Shown: one piece after another, positions 6,614-14,660 of the stretch
Numbering within the stretch: position 1 is the stretch's first letter
Layout: each line of letters begins with the position of its first letter
NCBI RefSeq assembly: GCF_001428405.1
Contig: NZ_LMSL01000034.1
Location: 62,622 to 126,621, forward strand
Reading direction: 5' to 3'
From: Frateuria sp. Soil773
Lineage (GTDB): Bacteria; Pseudomonadota; Gammaproteobacteria; Xanthomonadales; Rhodanobacteraceae
DNA length: 64,000 nucleotides
Notes under the pieces: generated by a model
Told to the model about the DNA's origin: nothing
Seen by the model: the letters and a program-made list of their open reading frames with translations, nothing else
Databases searched by the model: none
Translations under genes and position numbers: made by a program

Positions 6614-8329
6614 ATGCCATTTCTAAGCGATCAACATGATCGTGTCAAGGTCCTGACGGAAGCCCGTCGGATTGATGGCACCCTCATCAACCCACCCGCC
6701 CCGGTGACTTCGATTGCGGAACAACGCAAGAAGACCAAGAGCAAAGCGAATACGCCACTGGTTCCTGACGTCGAAAAGCCCGAGGGTCCCAGTTTCGAGC
6801 TGCGCTACTCGCTCGATCGCGCGAAGGATCCGAACATTTGCGTCGGCGGTCCGACCGGCGATGCCGATGGCCGCATCGACTGCACGGTTTACCGGTGGTC
6901 CGTGGAAGCCGACGGAAGCGCTTACTGGCACATCAAGGATCCGAAAGGCCTGGAAGCCGATGCGTTGAAATGGCTGGAAGACTTCGCACCGCACAAGGCC
7001 AACAACAGGAACGCTAAGGAAGCCGCGGCCACGTTGACGACCCTGCTGGTGGGTCGTGGCCATGAGAAAGCGGTGCCGATGGCCGACCCGAAGCGCAACC
7101 TGGTTCCCTTGCGTGGTCAGTATTTGTCGATCAACGATCAGGGCGTGATCACCTGCCTCTCGCCCGATCCACGCTATGGCGTGACGTATTGCGTGGGCGC
7201 CTCGTTTGATCCGCGCAAACTGGCCGGTGGCGTCTACACCCCGCAGCCGGTGCGCCCGGACAGCCACTTTGGCCGGTATCTCGCGACCACCTTTGCGGAT
7301 GATGACGTGCGCGACTTGGCGCAGGAAGCGTTTTCCACCGTGTTGATCAATCGGTGTTTCGAGAAATCCATCTGGATGTATGGCGAAGGCGAGAATGGCA
7401 AGTCCGTGATGCTCCACATCATGACCGCCGTGGTGGGTGGCCGCAGCGCGCCGGTGAAGCTGGCCCGCCTGGTGCGCGATCATTTCGGCACAGCCGCGCT
7501 CCATGGTGCTCGCCTGGCCACCGTGGCCGAAGTTCCAAAGGCGCTGACGAACGAAATGCAGGACACGCTGAAAGAGCTTTTCAGCTGGGATGAGCAGCCA
7601 TTGGAACGCAAAGGCCGCGACGCTTTCACTTTCCGACCGAACGCGGTGTGGATCCTCGCTTCCAATGCCTTCCCGCGCGTGAGCCAGCAAGAGCACGGTT
7701 TTTGGCGAAAGATCCTCACGCTTCCGTTCACACAGCGCGTGCCGCAAGAGATGAAAATTGCAGACTTCCACAAGCTCATCGTTGACAACGGCGCGGAGAT
7801 GGCCCAAGTCATCGACTGGCTGCTCATCGGCGCGCAGCGGTTGATCCGCCGGGGCGGCAAGTTTGGCGAACTGCCAGCTGCCGTAGTGGCTCTTGCGCAA
7901 CAACAGCGCATGGAGAGCGACCCGGTCGTGGCGTTCCTGGACGACAGTGAAGCGTTGGCGGACAGTGGAACCTGGACGTCCAAACTGGCGGTCTATCACG
8001 CTTATCGCGAGTATTGCGACGAGCGTGGCAAGCAACCGCTGGGCGAGCCGGCATTCTGGGTGGGCGTGCGTGGGGTGTTTCAGGGTGTGGATCTGGAAGG
8101 CCGCAAAGGGCCGAGCAAGAAGGGCAAGCGAGAGCGGTATGTGCAACTGCGGGTGTCCGGCGTGCAACCGCTGGACCGGACGTTGGTGCCGCACTCCTGG
8201 TCTGGGCTGGGCCTGGTCGTGAGCAAGCCCGCCGCACCCGTGAAGCCGGCACCCGTGGCGTTCGTTCCGAGCGTGCCGGATGTGCAGGAATGGAGCAGCG
8301 ACGCGCTGGACGACGCGATTCATTTTTGA
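6614..8329 (+). CDS. SF3 helicase / P4-family primase-helicase (replication protein)
   Basis: 571 aa. It contains the D5_N-like region (about 200-250) and a superfamily 3 helicase core with Walker A G257EGENGKS264, followed by TVAEVPKALTNEMQDTLKELF and WILASNAFPRV (sensor region). A C-terminal winged-helix-like part (about 430-520, VVAFLDDSEALADSG onward) is usual for these proteins. No primase active-site motif is evident in the N-terminal 190 residues, so it may be helicase only. It should unwind the origin during autonomous replication of the excised element. TTGGAG precedes the ATG at 6614. A terminator and a 310-bp nested palindrome with repeated TGTCCG motifs follow immediately, the likely target. 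Confidence 0.85.
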   Translation: MPFLSDQHDRVKVLTEARRIDGTLINPPAPVTSIAEQRKKTKSKANTPLVPDVEKPEGPSFELRYSLDRAKDPNICVGGPTGDADGRIDCTVYRWSVEADGSAYWHIKDPKGLEADALKWLEDFAPHKANNRNAKEAAATLTTLLVGRGHEKAVPMADPKRNLVPLRGQYLSINDQGVITCLSPDPRYGVTYCVGASFDPRKLAGGVYTPQPVRPDSHFGRYLATTFADDDVRDLAQEAFSTVLINRCFEKSIWMYGEGENGKSVMLHIMTAVVGGRSAPVKLARLVRDHFGTAALHGARLATVAEVPKALTNEMQDTLKELFSWDEQPLERKGRDAFTFRPNAVWILASNAFPRVSQQEHGFWRKILTLPFTQRVPQEMKIADFHKLIVDNGAEMAQVIDWLLIGAQRLIRRGGKFGELPAAVVALAQQQRMESDPVVAFLDDSEALADSGTWTSKLAVYHAYREYCDERGKQPLGEPAFWVGVRGVFQGVDLEGRKGPSKKGKRERYVQLRVSGVQPLDRTLVPHSWSGLGLVVSKPAAPVKPAPVAFVPSVPDVQEWSSDALDDAIHF

Positions 8330-8356
8330 ACCGATTCATCCGAAGAGTGCAGCGAA

Positions 8357-8379
8357 GGGGCGGGTTTTCCGCCCTTTTT
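8357..8379 (+). terminator. Terminator of the helicase operon
   Basis: GGGCGG-GTTTT-CCGCCC followed by TTTTT, about 30 bp after the helicase stop codon. Confidence 0.85.
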
Positions 8380-8397
8380 CGTGTCTGAGCGGTGATG

Positions 8398-8707
8398 TGT
8401 CCGGGTGCCCGGTCATGGGTCGGACATCCACCCGGACAGCCGCAGCCCTTGTGCCCCAACGGTTTCCAAGGATCGGGGGTCACTTGTCCGACCGGACCAC
8501 CCCCAAACCTGTTGGTCTATATCAGGACAGAGAGCACGAGTGTCGATGTAACGCCATACAGCGCTTCTAAAAGCGTTTTGCTGACTGAAATCGACAGGTT
8601 TGGGGGTGGTCACCCGGACAAGCTTTTTTAATGGCTGAAAAACCGCACAACCATGCGGGCTCCCGCTGTCCGACCCCTTGACCGACCCATGACCGGGCAC
8701 TCGGACA
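8398..8707. repeat. 310-bp nested palindrome with TGTCCG repeats (candidate origin)
   Basis: Three nested pairs of inverted arms are centred near 8553. The outer arms 8398-8423 and 8682-8707 match at 25 of 26 positions (TGTCCGGGTGCCCGGTCATG core). The middle arms 8434-8448 and 8657-8671 match at 13 of 15. The inner arms 8483-8490/8615-8622 are perfect over 8 bp, and 8495-8512/8594-8611 are perfect over 18 bp. The hexamer TGTCCG or its complement occurs at least seven times. There is no credible gene in the region. Its position directly after the helicase gene suggests a replication origin or an origin-like structure for single-strand conversion. Confidence 0.75.
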
Positions 8708-8856
8708 AGTGTTTGCCGTAGGTTGCGCAACCTTGGCGCCTCCCGGCGCAGTTCAATGCCAAGGGCAGGGCGAAACCGCGCCGCGTTGCGGCCATTCGCA
8801 ATTCATGATCGTCATTGCCTGACACACCTAGGCGGACCATCCCTCGGGTCCTGACC

Positions 8857-8884
8857 TTGACACCGACAATTTATCGACCATCGT
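8857..8884 (+). promoter_or_regulatory. Pilin-operon promoter (16-bp-spacer type)
   Basis: TTGACA (8857-8862), a 16-bp spacer, then CATCGT (8879-8884), followed by GGTATCCCGACCA at 8889-8901. This box recurs after the promoters at 22786, 42386 and, on the minus strand, 53713. The -10 is weak, so activation may be needed. Confidence 0.6.
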
Positions 8885-8913
8885 CAGGGTATCCCGACCA
8901 GATACATCTCGCC

Positions 8914-9558
8914 ATGAACGCACAATCGCATCGCACCCACACCCGCGGCTTCGGTCTCTTTGAAACCATCCTGACCTTTGCCATCCTGATTGCCGCCAGC
9001 GCCACGGTGTGGGCATTGGCCGCACCCGCAGGCGTCACGACTCAGGTTGCCGCCGAGACCACGCGCCTCAGCACCCTCGTGCAAAACATCGATGGCGCTT
9101 TCGCCAATGCCGGCGACTTTGCCGGGGTCACGACAGCCAACGGCATCCGCGACGGCTGGCAGGCCCCGGGCATCTCACCGGTCGATACCGCCTGGGGCAC
9201 CTTCGACCTGGCCCCGGCCACCGTGCACGCGCCAAACGATGCGTGGTCCGCCAGTTATTCCACGGTCCCGCCCGAAGCGTGCGCCCAACTCACCGCCCAG
9301 GCCCTCCATTCCATGGCCTGGCTGGCCGTCACCGTCGATGGCACGTCCGTCAGCACGACCACCGCCCAGAGCGCGTGCACGGATCCGCAGCACCCCACGC
9401 ACGCTCTGGTCTTGGTGCGCTACGTCGGCACGAAGACCGGCCCGACCTCCGGCCTGCAACCGCTGTGCTTCGATCGCTACCGCAAAGACCCGCGCGGCTA
9501 CGAAACCGGGTGTCCGCAAAACGACTCGGCCTATGCACCCGCACCCCACACGCTCTGA
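8914..9558 (+). CDS. Type IVb-like (PilS-family) pilin
   Basis: 214 aa. A short leader ends RG12, followed by F13GLFETILTFAIL: prepilin peptidase would cut after Gly12, and Glu17 is the conserved +5 glutamate. The hydrophobic helix continues to about residue 40. The C-terminal domain contains cysteine pairs (EACAQL, SACTDP, LCFDRY, TGCPQN) that could form the disulphide loop typical of pilins. It probably builds a thin conjugative pilus for mating in liquid. The start is placed just before the leader peptide. A second pilin operon lies at 51-53.7 kb and shares the promoter type. The pilus assembly ATPase and secretin are not in this window. Confidence 0.8.
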   Translation: MNAQSHRTHTRGFGLFETILTFAILIAASATVWALAAPAGVTTQVAAETTRLSTLVQNIDGAFANAGDFAGVTTANGIRDGWQAPGISPVDTAWGTFDLAPATVHAPNDAWSASYSTVPPEACAQLTAQALHSMAWLAVTVDGTSVSTTTAQSACTDPQHPTHALVLVRYVGTKTGPTSGLQPLCFDRYRKDPRGYETGCPQNDSAYAPAPHTL

Positions 9559-9573
9559 GCGAAGGGCTACATC

Positions 9574-9930
9574 ATGACCACATCCATCCGCTTCCTCTTC
9601 GCCGCCGCGCTGGCCACCAGCCTCACCCTCACCGTCCATGCGCAGGAGCCGCCTGGGGCGCAGGTGCTTGGGCCATCATGGATCGGCCAGCAGATCGACG
9701 TGCGCGGGTTCGTCATCGCGTGGGATGGCGACTGCCGCCAGGTGGCCGTTGAACGCGACGGGATCGAGGGCGCCGGTGGGCGTGTCTGGGCGTGCTATGG
9801 ACCTGGGATGAGGGCGCCGGAATTGAGCGAAGAGGCGCACGTGCGTGGTGTGGTGAGCGACACACGAATGACGCGCATGGGTCCCCGGTGGCGCGTGGTG
9901 CCCGTGGTGCAACTCCACGCGAAGCGGTGA
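9574..9930 (+). CDS. Secreted protein, 118 aa
   Basis: Residues 1-23 form a clear Sec signal peptide with likely cleavage after VHA. The mature part (about 95 aa) is beta-rich (IGQQIDVRGFVIAWDG and HVRGVVSDTRMTRMGPRW), which suggests a small OB-like barrel. It follows the pilin gene by 15 bp and probably belongs to the same operon, so an envelope or pilus-related role is plausible. I do not recognise the family. Confidence 0.7.
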   Translation: MTTSIRFLFAAALATSLTLTVHAQEPPGAQVLGPSWIGQQIDVRGFVIAWDGDCRQVAVERDGIEGAGGRVWACYGPGMRAPELSEEAHVRGVVSDTRMTRMGPRWRVVPVVQLHAKR

Positions 9931-10025
9931 GTGCTTTTCCCGGGGCTTCTTGCCATTGAGCCAGGCGCCGAAGGCGGCTGAACATTGGGGAGATCTGGGC
10001 GCGTGGGTGGAGCAAAAGCGCTGAA

Positions 10026-10212
10026 TGGAAAAGCAGAAGAGCAGTGGCGCAGCGTGGCTCGGCCACGCATGAAGGCGCCTTGATCGTGTAGGGAAATCCT
10101 GACCGATCGTGTCGCAAAAATAGATCGAAAACGGCCTTGCGCGGCGGGAAGTTTCGTCTATGTTGGACTTACAGGGAGCCCAGACAGGGAGCCCAAATCC
10201 CAGGAGAAACCC
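10026..10212 (+). repeat. Regulatory cassette, copy 1
   Basis: Shared blocks in order: GCAGAAGAGCAG; hairpin GCGTGGC-TCG-GCCACGC; GTGTAGGGAAATCCTGAC; TGTCGCAAAAATAGATCG; promoter TTGCGC-N16-TATGTT; leader GGGAGCCC...; ribosome site AGGAGAAA before the ATG at 10213. In this copy the second leader arm reads GGGAGCCC instead of GGGGCACCC, so the leader is two direct repeats, not a hairpin. Copies 2-4 are at 13548, 14073 and 16497, with a partial copy at 11276. Confidence 0.8.
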
Positions 10213-10635
10213 ATGAGCACGAAGACCATTACAAACACCACCGCAGACCTCCGCGACCAGTTCGCTATGGCGGCACTGACCGACTTGCTGGCGAGTGAGG
10301 AGGGCATATCTAGCCATTGGGCAGCTGACCGCGCTTATGAAGTCGCGGACGAGATGTTGTTTGCTCGCGACCAGCCGCGTCAGGAGAAGAATTTTTGCAT
10401 CCACGCATGCAACTTCATCTGCATGGAAACCGGTGCTGACAATGTTTCGCGGTGGAGTGTGAAAGTGGCAGATGGTGGCCGGGGATTTGAGCTCGAAGTC
10501 AAAGCGGATGCGGAAAAGGATGAGCTTTTCTATGACGCACCTTTCGCCTTCCTCTATGACGAAGAAGAAACCTTGTATGACAAGGTCGGCGATGCAATCA
10601 ACATTGCCATGGGCTGTTCTGCGGCAAGCGTTTGA
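10213..10635 (+). CDS. Hypothetical protein, 140 aa (shares domain with the 16728 gene)
   Basis: First gene behind cassette copy 1, with AGGAGAAACCC before the ATG. Residues 79-103 (SRWSVKVADGGRGFELEV onward) align with residues 22-47 of the 76-aa product at 16728-16958 (SKWNVVVSDGENEFEIEV), and both continue into a very acidic stretch. The first 60 residues are an added helical region with several alanine-rich helices, and three cysteines lie at 62-70. There is no signal peptide or membrane segment. The shared domain and shared promoter cassette show that the two genes spread by duplication. Function unknown. Confidence 0.7.
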   Translation: MSTKTITNTTADLRDQFAMAALTDLLASEEGISSHWAADRAYEVADEMLFARDQPRQEKNFCIHACNFICMETGADNVSRWSVKVADGGRGFELEVKADAEKDELFYDAPFAFLYDEEETLYDKVGDAINIAMGCSAASV

Positions 10636-10687
10636 ACCCTCGACCGGCCACGGACGGCTCTTCCAACACCCCACCGAGACCACACCC

Positions 10688-11002
10688 ATGAAACCCGAAC
10701 CGCTCAGCAAAACCTACATCACCGACGTCGACGGCAACGAACTCCCGATCGCGGCCACGCGGAATCCGAACGCCGCGTTCCACTTCGCACAAGTGGGCGT
10801 GGTCCCAGACGGCACGGTGTGGCGCTGCGACGCCATCCAGGGACGCGCGATGACCCACCGCCTCACGTTCACCTCTTACTACGCGCACGCCAGCCGCACC
10901 GGTCACCCCATGGGCTGGTTGCTCTTCCGCCAGATGCTCGCACACGAAGCCACGGCCAAGTGGGAACGCGAACTGGAAGCTCAGCACGCCCTGGCCGCCT
11001 AA
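10688..11002 (+). CDS. Hypothetical protein, 104 aa
   Basis: Starts at the ATG at 10688 after a short spacer from the preceding gene. No strong ribosome site is visible (CCACCGAGACC), as for many genes here that carry GAGACCA before the ATG. The protein is soluble, with ITDVDGNELPIAATRN near the start and an alanine/glutamate-rich helical end. I do not recognise it. Probably co-transcribed from cassette copy 1. Confidence 0.6.
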   Translation: MKPEPLSKTYITDVDGNELPIAATRNPNAAFHFAQVGVVPDGTVWRCDAIQGRAMTHRLTFTSYYAHASRTGHPMGWLLFRQMLAHEATAKWERELEAQHALAA

Positions 11003-11029
11003 CCTCACCACACATCCCGGAGAAACACC

Positions 11030-11224
11030 ATGAACACTTCAACCACCGCCGATCGCTCTGACCTGCAAAACCTGCCGACTCAGGTTGCCCTTGAAGCTTT
11101 TTCCCGGCTCTCTCGTGCGCAATCCCGGTTGGCTCAGACCGACTCAGCGGCCTTCCGCCAAGCGTATGAAGCCAGCGCCCGCCAGGTGCTCGCTGAGCTG
11201 AAAGCCCAGAACGGCGCCGCTTGA
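11030..11224 (+). CDS. Small helical protein, 64 aa
   Basis: CGGAGAAACACC precedes the ATG. The product is almost entirely helical (VALEAFSRLSRAQSRLAQ, then RQAYEASARQVLAELKAQ), consistent with a two-helix hairpin. No known family. Last gene before the partial cassette at 11276. Confidence 0.6.
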   Translation: MNTSTTADRSDLQNLPTQVALEAFSRLSRAQSRLAQTDSAAFRQAYEASARQVLAELKAQNGAA

Positions 11225-11275
11225 AAAACCCCCTGAACCCGCCTCAACTTTCTCAACTATTTTTCGCCAACCCAC

Positions 11276-11356
11276 TTGACAGCCCCGCACGTTCGACTAT
11301 GTTCAAAGTATGGGGAGCCCAGACAGGGCACCCGTCATATCCCCCAGGAGCCGACC
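11276..11356 (+). promoter_or_regulatory. Regulatory cassette, partial copy (promoter and leader hairpin)
   Basis: TTGACA (11276-11281), a 16-bp spacer, TATGTT (11298-11303), then a leader with GGGAGCCC and GGGCACCC arms able to pair, and CAGGAG before the ATG at 11357. The upstream half of the full cassette is absent. Confidence 0.75.
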
Positions 11357-11632
11357 ATGATTTTCCATAGCCACACCCGCATCGCTGACGCTGACCGCAC
11401 CCTGGACGGCTCCCCCATCCCCGTCGCCCAGGAACCCTGGCCGTTCCGTTCCGATTTCGTGCGCAACCTCCTGGCCGACGCCGGCTACTCCGAAACCAGC
11501 CTGCGCGCCATCGAATACAAGGTCGCGCACCCGAGCGAAGTGGAACCCGACCTGCGGCTCTTCGACTTGAACCTGCGCGCCTCCGCACGCGGCTACGCCG
11601 ACCCCATGCCGCTGAGCATGGCGGTTGCCTGA
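11357..11632 (+). CDS. Hypothetical protein, 91 aa
   Basis: First gene behind the partial cassette. Soluble, with FRSDFVRNLLADAGYSETSL, a helix-turn-helix-like pattern, and HPSEVEPDLRLFDLNLRA. No recognised family. The start is set by CAGGAGCCGACC. Confidence 0.6.
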   Translation: MIFHSHTRIADADRTLDGSPIPVAQEPWPFRSDFVRNLLADAGYSETSLRAIEYKVAHPSEVEPDLRLFDLNLRASARGYADPMPLSMAVA

Positions 11633-11655
11633 TCCCACCCATCGAGACCACGACC

Positions 11656-12165
11656 ATGCCTCTCTTTCAGCCTTTCATCCCCAAAGCCGCCATCGACGTC
11701 CAGCCGGAAACCCGGCCCATCTTCCAGGCGATCCTCAACAGCAACGTCGATGCCGTGGTGGCTGCCATGGTGGCCGGCGAAGACCTCAACGCTGCCAGTG
11801 CCTTCCGTCTGACGCCCTTGCATGTGGCTTGCCGCGTGTATGGAATGAAAGCCGGCCCCGGTTTCTGCCGTCCCGCGGACGCTGAGCTGATCATCAAGAT
11901 CCTGCTTTCCGCCGGTGCGTCCCCGCTCGCTCGCGATGCCTTGGGCCACATGCCCACCGAGTATTGCGAAGGGCATTCGCCGAAGTGCCTGCGTGATGCG
12001 ATGCAGGAACTGGCACGCCAAGGCACCTGGCCCGAACCGAACCCGAGCGGCTTCGATTACGAAGAAGGGGACGTGCGACCGGTGAAACGTGCGCGCAGTG
12101 CCACCCATGTCCCGGTGGGCGGTTACGTGCCATGGCGCGAACGCGTGCGCAAGGCGGCCGCGTGA
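11656..12165 (+). CDS. Ankyrin-repeat protein, 169 aa
   Basis: Ankyrin features are visible: ILNSNVDAVVAAMVAGEDLN, then RLTPLHVACR and IIKILLSAGASPLARDALGH. These make about three repeats that give a helical solenoid for protein binding. A basic tail (VRPVKRARS) follows. It is one of three ankyrin proteins in the element (others at 35665 and 49833). Its stop overlaps a GTG start of a very small frame (GTGA). The target is unknown; ankyrin proteins of mobile elements often bind host or competing proteins. Confidence 0.75.
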   Translation: MPLFQPFIPKAAIDVQPETRPIFQAILNSNVDAVVAAMVAGEDLNAASAFRLTPLHVACRVYGMKAGPGFCRPADAELIIKILLSAGASPLARDALGHMPTEYCEGHSPKCLRDAMQELARQGTWPEPNPSGFDYEEGDVRPVKRARSATHVPVGGYVPWRERVRKAAA

Positions 12166-12248
12166 ACGCCGTCGACCTCTTCCACTTCCTCAACAAGCGC
12201 ATGGGTCCACAAAGCGGCCTGCGCTTCACCGGAGCAAAAAAACGATGA
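12162..12248 (+). CDS. Tiny coupled frame, 28 aa
   Basis: A GTG start overlaps the ankyrin stop (GTGA) and the TGA stop overlaps the parA start (ATGA), so ribosomes could pass through all three. The peptide is basic at the end (FTGAKKR). It may simply carry translation into parA. There is no other evidence of function. Confidence 0.4.
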   Translation: MNAVDLFHFLNKRMGPQSGLRFTGAKKR

Positions 12249-12865
12249 ACCCCCACCGCGTTCTTCACTGCTACTCGCCAAAGGGCGGCAGTGGCAAAAC
12301 CATGCTGGCCCTCACGCTTGCCGGCGCCCTCGCTCAACATGGGCGTGTCCTGGTCGTCGATTACGACCCGAACGGGAACGATGGGGGCGCCTTGCGCTGG
12401 GCCGCCCAAGCCCGTGACTGCGATCGACCCACCAGTTTCATGGTGTCGCCCGCGATGCCCCGGCGCCCGGAGGATTTCGACGTGATCCTGATCGACCATG
12501 CGCCTGGGCGACCGGCACGGGTGACCGACGGGCAGGTGATCATCCCCACGACCCTGGATCCTGGCACCTATTTCTCGGCTCGCCGGGCGCTCGACGTGCT
12601 GCGCAAGCGCAAACCGGTGTTGGTCGCCAACAGGGTGCGCCTCGATCGCGCTGAGCCCCGCCGCCTGCTGGCCCAATTGCCGGGCACCCTGGCGCTGAGC
12701 GATCGCGCCATTTTTGCCAGCGCGTATGGCGTGGGCGCCACGATCTGGGACGAGGACGCCGGGCTGCGCAACGCCCAGGCCGCGCGGGCCGAGTTTCAGC
12801 CGGTGGTCGACGCCGTGTTGGCGCGGGCAGGGTTCCCTGTTCGGGTTCCCGGGGAGGCCGCATGA
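12245..12865 (+). CDS. parA: ParA-like partition ATPase
   Basis: 206 aa. The deviant Walker A motif S11PKGGSGKT19 with the signature lysine is clear, followed by VLVVDYDPNGN (A' region) and DVILIDHAP (Walker B). C-terminal motifs match MinD/ParA proteins of small size. It should bind nucleoid DNA with ATP and position or segregate the excised element, acting with a centromere-binding partner. The next gene overlaps its stop by ATGA and is the obvious candidate for the partner. Confidence 0.85.
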   Translation: MNPHRVLHCYSPKGGSGKTMLALTLAGALAQHGRVLVVDYDPNGNDGGALRWAAQARDCDRPTSFMVSPAMPRRPEDFDVILIDHAPGRPARVTDGQVIIPTTLDPGTYFSARRALDVLRKRKPVLVANRVRLDRAEPRRLLAQLPGTLALSDRAIFASAYGVGATIWDEDAGLRNAQAARAEFQPVVDAVLARAGFPVRVPGEAA

Positions 12866-13521
12866 ACGCTATCATCGACCCCATGGCCACGACCAAAAAA
12901 ACGACTGCGAAGCCTGCCGCGAAGAAAGCCGGCGCCTGGATCACGAAGGCGGCTGCGGCCCCGGCAAAGGATGGGCGCACGCAACGGCCCACGAAAGCTG
13001 AGGCGCGCCCGATGCCGCCCGGTTCCACGTTCCGGTTTGAAGTCTCCGGGGGCGCGGGCCAAGTGATCATGGCGGCCCGGATCCCGACCGCGACCTCCCG
13101 TGATGGTCAGTTCTCCCTGCCGCCGAACCTGGAACGGCAGGCGCGGGATGCGACTGGCGAAAGCAACTGGTCTTCGGCGATCATCGCACTGGCCGACTAC
13201 GCCATCGACGTGCTGGAACAGACGCCCGGTGCGGCCACGATCACGCCAGACAGCAACGCGAGCGGCGAGGGCAAGGTGTGCTCACGACTGTCCGTGGAGC
13301 CGGGCAAAAAGTTGACCATCACTCTTGCGGCACCGCTGCCCGCCTGGCACAAGCAGGGCCGTCGCCGCATCGGTGTCCCCGAGGACATCCGCGCGCGGAT
13401 CAATGGCCTGATCGTGCAGGGCAGTTTCACCGGTGTGCTGTTGGGCCTGGCCCAATTCGCCCTGGAACACCTGCGCAAACACAAGAAGCGGCTGCTGGTG
13501 TTGCCGGCCAACCTGGACTGA
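12862..13521 (+). CDS. Putative partition partner of ParA, 219 aa
   Basis: Coupled to parA by an ATGA overlap. The first 50 residues are a Lys/Ala-rich disordered tail (TTKKTTAKPAAKKAGAW), which resembles nucleic-acid-binding tails. Two similar halves follow: ATSRDGQFSLPPNLERQARD and GRRRIGVPEDIRARINGLIV each precede a helical stretch (NWSSAIIALADYAIDVLE; GSFTGVLLGLAQFALEHL). This suggests a tandem ribbon-helix-helix-like protein within one chain. No ParB signature is present. Assignment as centromere-binding protein rests mainly on gene order. Confidence 0.6.
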   Translation: MNAIIDPMATTKKTTAKPAAKKAGAWITKAAAAPAKDGRTQRPTKAEARPMPPGSTFRFEVSGGAGQVIMAARIPTATSRDGQFSLPPNLERQARDATGESNWSSAIIALADYAIDVLEQTPGAATITPDSNASGEGKVCSRLSVEPGKKLTITLAAPLPAWHKQGRRRIGVPEDIRARINGLIVQGSFTGVLLGLAQFALEHLRKHKKRLLVLPANLD

Positions 13522-13547
13522 GCGCAGCGGTGGGGCAGCGCCAGGTG

Positions 13548-13757
13548 GGCCGCTCCCGCGGCCAGCTTGGTGTGAAAAGCGGAAGAGCAGGGACGCAGCG
13601 TGGCTTGGCCACGCTTGAAAGGCGCCGGATGTGTAGGGAAATCCTGACTGATCTTGTCGCAAAAATAGATCGAAAACGGCCTTGCGCACCTGGATTTTTC
13701 CTCTATGTTGGACTTATAGGGAGCCCTGACGGGGCACCCATAACCCAGGAGAAACAC
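13548..13757 (+). repeat. Regulatory cassette, copy 2
   Basis: Starts with hairpin GGCCGC-TCCC-GCGGCC, then GCCAGCTTGGTGTGAAAAGC, hairpin GCGTGGC-TTG-GCCACGC, GTGTAGGGAAATCCTGAC, TGTCGCAAAAATAGATCG, promoter TTGCGC-N16-TATGTT, leader arms GGGAGCCC/GGGGCACCC and AGGAGAAAC before the ATG at 13758. Confidence 0.85.
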
Positions 13758-14087
13758 ATGAGCAGAAAATTAAGCGTTCTTTCCATTGAAGAGCTGCCTT
13801 CCGAGGCGCGGTGGTTTGTCATGCGCACGTTTGCGATCAGTTTCATGGATTCAGGGGACACAAAAATCGTTCGAGCACGCCTGAGCCGATCGGGGTATGT
13901 AACTTTCGAAGAGAGCTTTATTTCACTTATGACTCCGATCCAGATGTGCCAAGTTGTGGCACTGGTTCAAGTCTTGTTGTGTGATCTGCTCAAAGCACCT
14001 TATAGCGAAGGCGGTGCAGGTGGCTTCAAGAGCTGGCGTGAGTCAGCGGAGCATTGGGAAGCCGTCATCAACGCCAGCTTGGTGTGA
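13758..14087 (+). CDS. Hypothetical protein, 109 aa
   Basis: Gene behind cassette copy 2. Mixed alpha/beta, no signal peptide, with a hydrophobic helix (MCQVVALVQVLLCDLL) that is probably a buried core helix. Its last residues (NASLV) and its stop codon are encoded by the first bases of cassette copy 3, so insertion of the cassette changed the end of this protein. GC content is lower than that of its neighbours. No recognised family. Confidence 0.6.
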   Translation: MSRKLSVLSIEELPSEARWFVMRTFAISFMDSGDTKIVRARLSRSGYVTFEESFISLMTPIQMCQVVALVQVLLCDLLKAPYSEGGAGGFKSWRESAEHWEAVINASLV

Positions 14088-14293
14088 AAAGCGAAAGAGC
14101 AGGGGCGCAGCGCGGGCAAGCCGCGCCGAGAGGCGCCCCTTGGCGTGTAGGGAAAACCTGGCTTCACGCGTCGAAAAAATGAGGGCAAATATCTTGTCTA
14201 TTTTGGTTAAATGGGCTTGCGCAGCTCTTATTTTTCGCTAGATTGTAGACATAGGGAGCCCAAACGGGGCACCCACAATCCAGAGGAAACACC
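14073..14293 (+). repeat. Regulatory cassette, copy 3
   Basis: Begins GCCAGCTTGGTGTGAAAAGC, then a hairpin of the GCGCGG/CCGCGC type, GTGTAGGGAAAACCTGGC, a longer A/T-rich spacer, promoter TTGCGC-N16-TAGATT, leader arms GGGAGCCC/GGGGCACCC and AGAGGAAAC. The A/T-rich spacer is shared in part with copy 4, so copies 3 and 4 form a subtype. Confidence 0.85.
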
Positions 14294-14587
14294 ATGTCTC
14301 ACTTCGATAACCGACTCAATGATGCCGCCGCGTTCCTGATCCCTCACATGGAAGGAAACGACCACTTCCAAGATTTCAGCTTGGCCGATCGCATCAAGGA
14401 TCCAGATGGCCTGTATGCCATAGAAGCCGAAATGACCGACAGCGATGATGAGCTGACACATAGCGCAATCGTGCGCGAGGCAATGGGGTTGATGGCAGCG
14501 GCGACTCCGGCAGAACGCTTGGATCTGTTCAAGGCGTATTCGCGGAGGGACCAAGACGAGATCGCCTCAATCGAACTTGGCGCCTAA
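14294..14587 (+). CDS. Hypothetical acidic protein, 97 aa
   Basis: Gene behind cassette copy 3, with AGAGGAAACACC before the ATG. Strongly acidic (AEMTDSDDELTHSAIV), mostly helical, no cysteine. Acidic small proteins of mobile elements can be DNA mimics that block restriction or nucleoid proteins, but nothing here proves that role. No recognised family. Confidence 0.6.
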   Translation: MSHFDNRLNDAAAFLIPHMEGNDHFQDFSLADRIKDPDGLYAIEAEMTDSDDELTHSAIVREAMGLMAAATPAERLDLFKAYSRRDQDEIASIELGA

Positions 14588-14660
14588 ACGGGCCCAGATG
14601 GGGCTGGGGAGACCTGGCCCTTCCGCCCCCACGATCACTCTACCCATCGCGAGACCACCC

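Noticed and set aside
6623-8323. 566-codon open frame opposite the SF3 helicase gene
   Set aside because: It mirrors the helicase gene in high-GC DNA; the helicase strand has Walker motifs and a ribosome site, the opposite frame has none.
12862-13521. Calling the ParA-linked protein ParB
   Set aside because: No ParB/Spo0J nuclease or HTH signature is visible; only gene order supports a partition role.
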